A stretch of 64,000 bases of DNA from Polystyrenella longa. Its GTDB lineage: Bacteria > Planctomycetota > Planctomycetia > Planctomycetales > Planctomycetaceae. A program made the translations under genes and the position numbers. This document shows, piece by piece, positions 56,125 through 64,000 of the stretch (position 1 is the stretch's first letter; every line of letters starts with the position of its first letter). Under the pieces are notes generated by a model. It made no database searches, was not told the origin of the DNA, and saw nothing but the letters and a program-made list of their open reading frames with translations. The DNA is taken from the NCBI RefSeq assembly GCF_007750395.1, contig NZ_CP036281.1, positions 2,007,001 to 2,071,000 on the forward strand. The letters are read 5' to 3'.

Positions 56125-57552
56125 ATGTCGATCTTACTTGAACAAACTCGCAGGCATTTCTTCTCCGATTGCGCCGTCGGTTTAGGCTCAGTGGCCTTGG
56201 CTAATCTGCTATCGGATAACGATCTGTACGCCAATTCCGATTCAAATCCCTCCTCGGTGACACAGAGTCATTTCGAACCGAAAGCAAAGAATGTCATCTA
56301 CCTGTTCATGGCAGGCGGGCCTTCGCAGTTCGATCTCTTCTCCGAGAAGCCGAAGTTAAATGAATTAAACGGTCAAACGGCCCCGGACTCCTTCTTTCCC
56401 AAAGAGAAAAGTTTCGCCTTCATTGGAAAAGGAGCGAAGCTGCTGGGTTCCAAACGAAAGTTTCGCAGGTATGGCGAAAGTGGCCTCTCCGTGAGCGAAC
56501 TGATGCCTCACACGGGAGAGGTGGCCGACGATATCTGCATGCTCAACGGAGTTGTCACAGACGTCTTTAATCATGGCCCCGCCAAGTTGTTTATGAATAC
56601 CGGTTTCCAGGTTCCCGGTCGACCAAGCCTCGGTTCCTGGGTGACGTACGGTCTCGGAAGTGAATCGCAAAATCTCCCTGGTTTTGTTGTACTGCAATCG
56701 GGCCCTCGCGGACCACGTGCGGGCAGTGCCCTCTGGTCGAGTGGTTTTCTACCGAGCACCCATCAAGGAGTTCCCTTCCGCGGAACGGGAGACGCCATTC
56801 TGAACCTGAATAGTCCGGAAGGTTTTGACCGCGAGAAGGAACGGGGCTTTTATGATCTCGTAGGTGACTTGAATCAACAGCGGTACGATGTGACTCGCGA
56901 CCCGGAAATCCGCACGCGCATTGCCGCCAGCGAAATGGCCTACCGCATGCAGACGAGTGCCCCCGAGTTAATGGAAATCGGATCGGAACCGCAGCATATT
57001 CTGGAGATGTACGGAGCCGAACCTGGAGCGAACTCTTATGCAAACAATTGCCTGCTTGCCCGTCGCATGATCGAACGAGGCGTTCGGTTTGTGCAGTTGT
57101 ATCACACCGACTGGGACCATCATGGGAACAAGGGAGACAACCTGGGCGAACCCCTCGAACAACGTTGTCGAGAAGTCGACGCCGCTTCCGCTGCCCTCGT
57201 CAAAGATTTAAAACAACGGGGTTTACTGGACGACACGATCATCATCTGGGGAGGTGAATTCGGCCGGACTCCCATGGGTGAAGTGCGGGAAGAATTTCCC
57301 GGTCGCGATCATCATATTGACGCATTCAGCATGTGGGTCGCCGGTGGCGGCTTCAAACCTGGCGGCCAGTACGGTGTCACTGACGAACTGGGCTTCGCCG
57401 TTACTGAAGAGAAAATCCACGTCCACGACCTGCACGCTACCCTGCTCCACCAACTCGGCTTCGACCACGAAAAACTCTCCTTCCGCTTCCAGGGAAGAGA
57501 TTTCCGCCTGACCGACGTGCATGGTCGCGTGGTTAAGGAAGTCTTGGTGTAA
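56125..57552 (+). CDS. DUF1501 family protein, twin-arginine leader
   Basis: The 475-residue protein has a leader [20 protein letters not shown] with twin Arg followed by a hydrophobic stretch, suggesting Tat export. Family blocks are [52 protein letters not shown] and [17 protein letters not shown]. It starts 9 bases after its PSCyt partner, with AGGA about 8 bases before ATG 56125. Reaction unknown; the two likely act as a pair outside the cytoplasm. Confidence 0.94.
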   Translation: MSILLEQTRRHFFSDCAVGLGSVALANLLSDNDLYANSDSNPSSVTQSHFEPKAKNVIYLFMAGGPSQFDLFSEKPKLNELNGQTAPDSFFPKEKSFAFIGKGAKLLGSKRKFRRYGESGLSVSELMPHTGEVADDICMLNGVVTDVFNHGPAKLFMNTGFQVPGRPSLGSWVTYGLGSESQNLPGFVVLQSGPRGPRAGSALWSSGFLPSTHQGVPFRGTGDAILNLNSPEGFDREKERGFYDLVGDLNQQRYDVTRDPEIRTRIAASEMAYRMQTSAPELMEIGSEPQHILEMYGAEPGANSYANNCLLARRMIERGVRFVQLYHTDWDHHGNKGDNLGEPLEQRCREVDAASAALVKDLKQRGLLDDTIIIWGGEFGRTPMGEVREEFPGRDHHIDAFSMWVAGGGFKPGGQYGVTDELGFAVTEEKIHVHDLHATLLHQLGFDHEKLSFRFQGRDFRLTDVHGRVVKEVLV

Positions 57553-57577
57553 GGCGATAGTCGAGTTCCATCACTCG

Positions 57578-59587
57578 TTATTTCACCAATCCAATTTCAT
57601 CCACAGGAATGGGTTCAAATCCGAGATTGAAGGCGGGTGAGTTTGCTTTCAGTTCGAAGTCCTTAGCTGTGACGGAATCCGATTGTGGATTGCCTTGGAA
57701 CAGCGGGTCTTCGTCGATCAAGTTATTCTCGAGGGTCACCAGAAGTTCCGCCTTGTCATCAATGTGGCTCCAGTGGCCACCAACAGAGATGTTTTTACGG
57801 ATGAAATTGTACTTTGGTTTGCCAGGTTCGTCTTCGAGGATCGTGAGCAACTGCGGGTATCGTTCTTTCCACGGTGACTCCTGATACGGCATCGCGTTCA
57901 AACGTTCAGGCAACGTCGTGTCGACGGTCTCATGCATCCAGCCGATGCCACGTGAGTCGACATGTACTGAGGGATTACAGTCGACGAAGATGTTATTCTC
58001 AACGAGATTATCTCTTCCCCCTCCAATAAACGCGGCGCGACCCGCTCTCAGGAACAGGTTGCTCTGAATCTTGATTCCACTCGCTGCGTCATCCAGGTAA
58101 ACCGACATCGCTCCATGCAGCCCCGGACCACTGATATTGTGGAAGAAGTTATGACGGATGACCGTTCCTCGGGCGGTCCAGTCGCGTCCCATGTAAAAAG
58201 CACCCACGTCACCCGTTTCGTAACAAACATGATGCACTTCGTTGAATTCAATCAGATGATCATTGCCGCCCAGTTGAATCGCGTTGTGCGGACCATCATG
58301 GATCAAATTGTGGATAACGTGATTGCCGACTCCCTGCACCGAAACACCCGGACGGTAAGTCCGGTATAATCGACCGAAATGATGGATGTGATTACTAAAG
58401 GCAAGGTGTTTCGCCGGTGACAACGTTTGGCGATCTCCACCGAGCAGAGTGATTCCACCCTCCCCTAAGTTCATAATCTCACAATGCCGGACTTCACATG
58501 ACTTACCATCACGAATCTGCACACCCCAGCTTCCACTGTTGAGCAGACGGCAGTGGTCGACGGTGCAATCGTAGGAGTTTCGGATATTGACGAGTGTGGA
58601 ACGAGTTCCTTCAAACGTCAGGTTCCGAAACTGAATATGTTTGGAATTCTCGATATTGATCAAAGAGGGCAGAACGGAAATCATCACGTCCCCTGGTTCG
58701 ATCTCGCCCATCGGCCAAAAATAGAGCTGGTGAGTCTCGCGGTCGAGGTACCATTCTCCTGGTTGATCGAGTTCCGAAAGAATATTTAAAGCGTAGTATC
58801 GTTGCTCGTTGCGATAGCCATAGTTGTGGTAGGGTTCCGAAAGTCGAATTGTGTTGCTGTCGGGATCGATGCTTTCAACTTTCTCGAACGAGTCCGACCA
58901 GTCCCAGAACCAATATCCATGCAGCCAGACATCAGTCGTGTTAGCCCAGCTATCAGTCCGGTCGTCATCATAAATAAACCAACCTTCCTTCGTTCCTGGG
59001 ATACCGTGACTCTTGAACGTGGTGTCACCGACGACCTGTTTAATTTTGACGAACCCTTCGTTGGGCCAGCGAGCCAATTGCATCGGGATATGGCGATAGA
59101 AAAGTTCCAATCGATTCCCAGCTTGGGCGACGGTGCCGAGGTCATCCAGACTCAATTCTTTCAAATTGGCGACCATCACGTTTCCATGTGCAGACCTATC
59201 CAATCGCTTGAGTTGGTCAGGATCTGTGACCTGACGAAACTCTGGAATGAGACGCGAACCGAGTAGCCGGACTGTTTTGCCAGGCGCACCTTGAAAGAGA
59301 ATCGTCTGGTGCTCGCCTGTAGTGTAATCTTTGATTTCAAGCGGGGCTTCGAGTTCGTAGCTTCCTTCCTGTAAGGTGACGGTCACCCCTTCCGCCGGAA
59401 GGTTGCTTTCTGCCTTAAGTTTTTCGATCGCCTTCACTGCGGCAGATGGAGTTGCAAATGGTGCTTCAAAACTTCCATTTTGTGTGTCGTTTCCCATGGG
59501 GGAGACATGAAGTTCCAACGGTGCGGCACTGAGAAGGGACGAGCAGGCAAAGGTGGAGAGGCAGAGCCAGAAACGAAGTGAAAGCAT
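57578..59587 (-). CDS. Secreted right-handed beta-helix protein
   Basis: The 669-residue protein has a signal peptide (LRFWLCLSTFACSSLLSAAP) and begins with the DUF1565-like start LHVSPMGNDTQNGSFEAPFA. Beta-helix rungs follow, e.g. IQFRNLTFEGTRSTLVNIRN, VDHCRLLNSGSWGVQIRDGK, VRHCEIMNLGEGGITLLGGD and VIRHNFFHNISGPGLHGAMS. The fold matches polysaccharide lyases and other carbohydrate-active enzymes, though no catalytic signature could be proven. It sits in reverse orientation between two PSCyt/DUF1501 pairs, a context that suggests polysaccharide processing. Confidence 0.87.
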   Translation of the reverse strand: MLSLRFWLCLSTFACSSLLSAAPLELHVSPMGNDTQNGSFEAPFATPSAAVKAIEKLKAESNLPAEGVTVTLQEGSYELEAPLEIKDYTTGEHQTILFQGAPGKTVRLLGSRLIPEFRQVTDPDQLKRLDRSAHGNVMVANLKELSLDDLGTVAQAGNRLELFYRHIPMQLARWPNEGFVKIKQVVGDTTFKSHGIPGTKEGWFIYDDDRTDSWANTTDVWLHGYWFWDWSDSFEKVESIDPDSNTIRLSEPYHNYGYRNEQRYYALNILSELDQPGEWYLDRETHQLYFWPMGEIEPGDVMISVLPSLINIENSKHIQFRNLTFEGTRSTLVNIRNSYDCTVDHCRLLNSGSWGVQIRDGKSCEVRHCEIMNLGEGGITLLGGDRQTLSPAKHLAFSNHIHHFGRLYRTYRPGVSVQGVGNHVIHNLIHDGPHNAIQLGGNDHLIEFNEVHHVCYETGDVGAFYMGRDWTARGTVIRHNFFHNISGPGLHGAMSVYLDDAASGIKIQSNLFLRAGRAAFIGGGRDNLVENNIFVDCNPSVHVDSRGIGWMHETVDTTLPERLNAMPYQESPWKERYPQLLTILEDEPGKPKYNFIRKNISVGGHWSHIDDKAELLVTLENNLIDEDPLFQGNPQSDSVTAKDFELKANSPAFNLGFEPIPVDEIGLVK

Positions 59588-59851
59588 GGTGAGACTCGCA
59601 GCGGTGGGATAAGTGGGTAGGAGAATTCATCTTTTGAATACAGTTAATTTGCTGAACAAGATTGTATTACAGAGGCTTGCCAGGTGTCTATCATCGTACT
59701 GATTTCGGACGAAATGGAGGTTCTGATTGCTGATCGCTTTCACTCTGAATTTAGGCCGATCTCGAAAACGTCGGAATTGAGGTTTATCCTGGTCACAACT
59801 TATACGGTATACTTTAAGGAACATAATCCCCTTCCTGCCAGGAGTCTCCCT

Positions 59852-62800
59852 GTGCGTTTTATTATCCCGCCATTGCGATGTTATCTTATACTGACAGTCA
59901 TAGTCAGTGGGTTGACGATGCTTTATCCCCAATCGATCAACGCGGGCGAACCTGCCGCTGTTTCTTTTCAAGATGTTCAGAATATTCTGAAGAACAACTG
60001 CGTGAAGTGTCATGGGCCTCTTACTCATGAGGGTGAACTCGATCTCAGTAGCGCTGCCGCAATCTGGACAGGTGGAGATAGTGGACCGTCGATGGTAAAA
60101 GGGCATCCTGAGGAAAGCGTGCTGTGGGAACGTATTGTTACTGGAGAAATGCCGCCGGAATCTCCACTTGATGATGTTCATCAGCAGAAAATAAAGGACT
60201 GGATCACTGCAGGAGCGATCGGTTTGCCTGATCAGGTTGAACCAGAAGAACTAGTCCATTGGTCTTTCCGTAAATTGACTCCAACTCACGAGTTGGCCGA
60301 AGACGCACAGAGTTCACCAGAGGTCTCGCCTGTTGATCAACTCCTTCTCCCTGCCTTGCGTGAAAACGGTCTAGATTTCAGTCCGGAAGCGGATCGGGCA
60401 ACGTTGTTACGTCGCGCCAGCCTGATCTTAACGGGTCTTCCACCGACGATCGCGGAGCAGAACCGCTTCCTGAAAAGTTCGGATCACGACGTCTATGATC
60501 AGATCGTAGAATATTATCTCAATTCGCCTCATTACGGTGAACGGTGGGGGAAATTCTGGCTCGATGCGGCTGGCTACGCTGACAGCAATGGTTACTTCAA
60601 TGCGGACACACCTCGACCGTTGGCATGGAAGTATCGCGATTATGTGGTGAATTCCTTCAATGCAGACAAACCGTTCACTCAGTTTATAAAAGAACAAATC
60701 GCGGGAGATGAGTTATCGGGCTATCAACCCGGGATGATCGCCACGAGAGAAATCGTCGAGCAACTGGTGGCGACCCACTATCTTCGGAACGCTCAGGATG
60801 GAACCGACAGTAGTGATGGTAACCCGGAAGAATTGCGAACGGACCGCTACAGCGCCCTCGAAGGGACGATGCAAATTGTCTCCTCTTCTCTGCTTGGATT
60901 GACAATTCAATGTGCTAAATGTCATTCGCATAAGTTCGAACCGATAACACATGAAGAATACTATCAGTTTCAGTCCGTCTTTTATCCCGCGTTCAATGTG
61001 GAGAAATGGCAAAAGCCGGCCTCTCGTATTATCGAAGCTCCTTTACCTATCGAGTTCGCAAAGTGGGAAAAGCAGAAGGCCTCTTTAGAATGGGAACTGA
61101 CGGAATTGCAGGATGCATTTCGTTTATGGTCAGAAAGGAATCGGCCTGAGGGAGAAATTCTGTTTGCAGATGACTTCTCTACTAGCAATCTTGATCTTAA
61201 GCAGCGTTGGAGTGCGACCGCCCCGGGGGACGATTCGCCTGGCAGTTCTCGTCCCATTCAAATTGGAGAACCGGAGCAATTCCCTGCACTGTATAGCAAC
61301 GACGACGGACAACTGGTGGTTGATGCAACCCAGGCTGCCTCCGAGGACAGTTGGAATTCCACAAGTGTTGCCTTTGAATGGGCACCCGCAGAAGACGGGA
61401 AATGGGTCCAGGCTACGTTCGATCTGATCGATAATCGGATTTCATCCAACGGAACGGTAGCGGTTCGTATCGGGTATGGAATTGCTCTTCACGACTACGA
61501 TGATAGCTCCACTGTTGAGGGAGGAAACGTGATTTTCGAAGGAGCGGCACCTGGAGGTGGAGCGACCGTCTATTACGATTTACCCGGAACTGATGCGGAA
61601 CCTCTCAGCAAGATCGGTACTCGTGAATATGCACCTGGTCACAACTACGGAGTTCGGGTGACGCGGACCGGTGAAAGTGAAGTTCAAGTACATCATTTAG
61701 TCGATGGGGTACCTGACGGCAAACCTCTCAAGCTGAAACCGGAACAGTTGCCAGAGGGTGGTTTCGGATTTATTTATTATCAGGACCGTAGTTTTATCGT
61801 CGACAATGTGCTTATTGAACGCACTCCTCCCTTCTCCACTGACTTTGAGGAAAGCTGGAAAGTCTTCTCTCAAGAAGTGGCCGAGAAGCAAAGCGCGATT
61901 GAGGTCATACGTCAGCTATTGAAAGACTTAGATTCTGCGAAACCGGGACGGATTGCCTGGGTTTCGGACTATTCTGGAGAAGCACCAGTCGTACCTCTCC
62001 TATTGCGTGGCGATCATACGGCGCCGGGTGATCCGGTCGAGCCAGTTCCATTTTCCGTGTTGCGGGATAAGGACGGAAATGGTGCTTTACTCCCATACGA
62101 AATTAACCCTCCTCATGAGAATGCGACGGGCCGCCGCACTGCTTGGGTCAATTGGTTGACTGAGCCTGATTCCCGTTCAGCGGCGTTGACGGCGCGAGTG
62201 CAGGTGAACCGTCTCTGGCAGCATTATTTCGGTACAGGAATTGTGTCGACAACGGATAACTTCGGGTACAGCGGCGAACGGCCGACCAACCCGCTGTTGC
62301 TCGAATACCTGGCGAGTCACTATGTTGAACAGGGCTGGAAGCTTAAGGACGTTCATCGTTTGATCCTGCATTCCCAAGTCTTCAAGCAATCAGGACAACA
62401 TCGGGAGGCGGCATATACTGTGGATCCCGACAATAAGTCGTTATGGAAATATCCCCGCCAAAGATTAAATGCAGAAGCGGTCCGTGACGGAATGCTTCAA
62501 GTGGCGGGCACATTAGAAAAGGAGCTCGGCGGAGCCTTTGTGCCTACGGCTCGCAGCAGCGGAGGAGAAACTACTGTTGAAGAATCGACTCCGGGTGCTC
62601 ATCGTCGTTCACTTTACCTGTACCAACGGCGGACACAGATCGCCGATATGTTACAAGTGTTTGATGCTCCCAAAATCGTATTCAATTGCACTCGACGAAA
62701 CGTATCTACGACACCGCTACAATCACTCTCACTCATGAACTCCGAATTCATACGCCTGCGAGCGAGTGAATTAGCCATTCTACTGGAAGAACGGGACTCG

Positions 62801-63034
62801 TCGGAAAGGCGGATCGACTTGTTGTATCATCTTGTGTATGGACGAGCCCCGGATTCTGAAGAACGAGAATTAGTGACGAATTTCCTAACCCGACAGGTCA
62901 TGTTCTATAAGGCTGCAGATGATAGACCAGAACAAGCCGCAAACAAGCCAACAGCCTTAAACCCGGAACATCAGGCTTGGGTCGATTGTTGTCAGATGTT
63001 GCTGGCTTCCAACGAATTTCTCTACATCCCTTGA
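59852..63034 (+). CDS. PSCyt1-PSCyt2-PSD1 secreted protein with inserted lectin/glucanase-like module
   Basis: The 1060-residue protein has a signal-like hydrophobic leader (YLILTVIVSGLTMLYPQSI), a PSCyt1 c-type heme motif (NNCVKCHGPLTHEGELDLSS), DUF1549 with a second CxxCH (TIQCAKCHSHKFEPIT), an inserted jelly-roll-like module (about residues 440-660; ILFADDFSTSNLDLKQRWSA; VRVTRTGESEVQVHHLVDG) and DUF1553 (TARVQVNRLWQHYFGTGIV). The insert resembles concanavalin-like/LamG sugar-binding folds. I start at GTG 59852 because AGGAG lies 7 bases before it and the leader fits export; the open frame extends to an ATG at 59684. It precedes another DUF1501 gene by 30 bases. Confidence 0.9.
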   Translation: MRFIIPPLRCYLILTVIVSGLTMLYPQSINAGEPAAVSFQDVQNILKNNCVKCHGPLTHEGELDLSSAAAIWTGGDSGPSMVKGHPEESVLWERIVTGEMPPESPLDDVHQQKIKDWITAGAIGLPDQVEPEELVHWSFRKLTPTHELAEDAQSSPEVSPVDQLLLPALRENGLDFSPEADRATLLRRASLILTGLPPTIAEQNRFLKSSDHDVYDQIVEYYLNSPHYGERWGKFWLDAAGYADSNGYFNADTPRPLAWKYRDYVVNSFNADKPFTQFIKEQIAGDELSGYQPGMIATREIVEQLVATHYLRNAQDGTDSSDGNPEELRTDRYSALEGTMQIVSSSLLGLTIQCAKCHSHKFEPITHEEYYQFQSVFYPAFNVEKWQKPASRIIEAPLPIEFAKWEKQKASLEWELTELQDAFRLWSERNRPEGEILFADDFSTSNLDLKQRWSATAPGDDSPGSSRPIQIGEPEQFPALYSNDDGQLVVDATQAASEDSWNSTSVAFEWAPAEDGKWVQATFDLIDNRISSNGTVAVRIGYGIALHDYDDSSTVEGGNVIFEGAAPGGGATVYYDLPGTDAEPLSKIGTREYAPGHNYGVRVTRTGESEVQVHHLVDGVPDGKPLKLKPEQLPEGGFGFIYYQDRSFIVDNVLIERTPPFSTDFEESWKVFSQEVAEKQSAIEVIRQLLKDLDSAKPGRIAWVSDYSGEAPVVPLLLRGDHTAPGDPVEPVPFSVLRDKDGNGALLPYEINPPHENATGRRTAWVNWLTEPDSRSAALTARVQVNRLWQHYFGTGIVSTTDNFGYSGERPTNPLLLEYLASHYVEQGWKLKDVHRLILHSQVFKQSGQHREAAYTVDPDNKSLWKYPRQRLNAEAVRDGMLQVAGTLEKELGGAFVPTARSSGGETTVEESTPGAHRRSLYLYQRRTQIADMLQVFDAPKIVFNCTRRNVSTTPLQSLSLMNSEFIRLRASELAILLEERDSSERRIDLLYHLVYGRAPDSEERELVTNFLTRQVMFYKAADDRPEQAANKPTALNPEHQAWVDCCQMLLASNEFLYIP

Positions 63035-63064
63035 TTCAACTCTTTCGCCCGGAAAGCATTTCGC

Positions 63065-64000
63065 ATGCTGAATCCATTTGACAGTCAAAACCAGGTGAAC
63101 CGACGTGCCTTTCTGGGAAGCTCCGCAACCTGTATGGGAGGGCTGGCTCTATCGCAGTTAATGCAGCAAGCCGTTGAAGCTGGTTCTACTTCTGGGGAAG
63201 GATTGCCCAATAAGACTTTGTTCACGCCCCAAGCAAAGAATATGATCTGCCTGTTTCAGCATGGAGGACCGAGTCAAATGGATTTGTTCGATTACAAACC
63301 TGCTCTTAACAAATGGCATGGGAAACCGTATCCGGGGGGCGACCTCGAAGTTCATTTCGACAAACAGGCCGGGAATGTTCTCGGGGCACCTTATCAATTT
63401 GCGAGTCATGGCGAATGTGGTATGGAGTTGAGCGAACTGTTACCTCATACCGCTAAAATCGTGGATGACATCACTTTGATCCGTTCGATGCAGACTGAGT
63501 CGGTCGATCATGAATCGGCCTTGCGATTAATTCACTCGGGTAAGTTTCTCGCCGGCATGCCCGTGATGGGTTCGTGGGTAGTGTATGCCCTGGGATCCGG
63601 TAATGAAAATCTGCCCGCCTATGTGGTACTGACGGATCCGGGGGGGCTCCCTGTCGATGGTGAACGCAACTGGTCTTCGGAGTGGCTCCCCGCTATCTAT
63701 CAGGGGACCCCATTCCGTTCCGGACCTTCGGTGGTTTCTAATCTGAACACACCCCAGGGGATTCCCTTCGACGCCCGTGTTCATCAGCTCGATTTACTCA
63801 AACAGTTGAATGGACGACATCTACAGCAGGATCCGTACAACACGGAATTGTCAGCCCGTATTCAGAATTTTGAAACAGCAGCACGCATGCAACTGGCCGT
63901 ACCGGAGGTTCTCGATATCTCCCAAGAAACCAAGGAGACGCACGAACTGTACGGACTGAATAATCCGGAGACGGCTGAATATGGCAAACGTTGCCTGTTG
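63065..64000 (+). CDS. DUF1501 family protein, 3' end outside window
   Basis: The frame is open from ATG 63065 to the end of the window (312 codons without a stop). The leader NRRAFLGSSATCMGGLALSQ has a twin-arginine-type pattern. Family blocks are MICLFQHGGPSQMDLFDYKP, LIRSMQTESVDHESALRLI and WVVYALGSGNENLPAYVVLT. It pairs with the upstream PSCyt/PSD1 protein, 30 bases away. The C-terminal third is missing here. Confidence 0.92.
   Translation, partial: MLNPFDSQNQVNRRAFLGSSATCMGGLALSQLMQQAVEAGSTSGEGLPNKTLFTPQAKNMICLFQHGGPSQMDLFDYKPALNKWHGKPYPGGDLEVHFDKQAGNVLGAPYQFASHGECGMELSELLPHTAKIVDDITLIRSMQTESVDHESALRLIHSGKFLAGMPVMGSWVVYALGSGNENLPAYVVLTDPGGLPVDGERNWSSEWLPAIYQGTPFRSGPSVVSNLNTPQGIPFDARVHQLDLLKQLNGRHLQQDPYNTELSARIQNFETAARMQLAVPEVLDISQETKETHELYGLNNPETAEYGKRCLL

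Overview
This 64 kb window looks like chromosome of a planctomycete, probably order Planctomycetales. The basis is gene content: three gene pairs in which a PSCyt/DUF1549-DUF1553 protein is followed by a DUF1501 protein, secreted right-handed beta-helix proteins, a sulfatase, a Pro/Gln-tailed Ser/Thr kinase, a secreted Gfo/Idh/MocA protein, and a 58-residue basic protein of a type I associate with Planctomycetes. Composition is moderate, by eye near half G+C. No database search was possible, so every family name rests on motifs and domain order read from the translations.

Layout. 1-4.2 kb: 3' part of clpB, then an uncharacterised histidine-rich membrane protein with a small membrane-anchored partner. 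4.3-9.6 kb (minus): 58-aa basic protein, a three-part lysophospholipid transporter/acyltransferase/acyl-ACP synthetase fusion, and a membrane-anchored VWA protein. 10-13.7 kb (plus): DCC thiol oxidoreductase-like protein, sulfatase, PQQ-type propeller. 13.8-16.8 kb (minus): feoA-feoB-Cys-rich membrane protein, with a Fur-box-like palindrome upstream. 17-18.1 kb: secreted LRR/coiled-coil protein. 18.5-21.5 kb: MlaE-MlaF-MlaD lipid ABC transporter. 21.5-31.1 kb: GNAT enzyme, small CxxGH protein, NtrC-type regulator and its histidine kinase, PP2C phosphatase, efflux adaptor, Ser/Thr kinase. 31.4-36.4 kb: accA, a PadR regulator with a partner protein, and a short RecQ. 36.6-42.1 kb: small membrane protein, beta-helix protein, DJ-1/PfpI protein, glycerophosphodiesterase, tandem paralogous membrane proteins. 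42.3-44.6 kb: tRNA-Arg(TCG) followed by a scrap zone with two degenerate IS5-type transposase fragments around an orphan membrane protein. 44.6-64 kb: secreted oxidoreductase-like protein and the three planctomycete cytochrome/DUF1501 modules, with a PPC-domain protein and a second beta-helix protein.

How genes fit together. Likely functional units are the Feo iron importer, the Mla lipid transporter, the histidine kinase/NtrC pair, the PadR pair, and the three outer modules. In those modules a predicted cytochrome-like secreted protein is followed by a twin-arginine DUF1501 protein. The most unusual material is the module cluster: the large proteins share PSCyt2/PSD1 cores but carry different accessory domains. 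Other points of interest are the histidine-rich membrane protein, the RecQ without zinc-site cysteines, the Fur-like operator, and the tRNA-adjacent relic zone.
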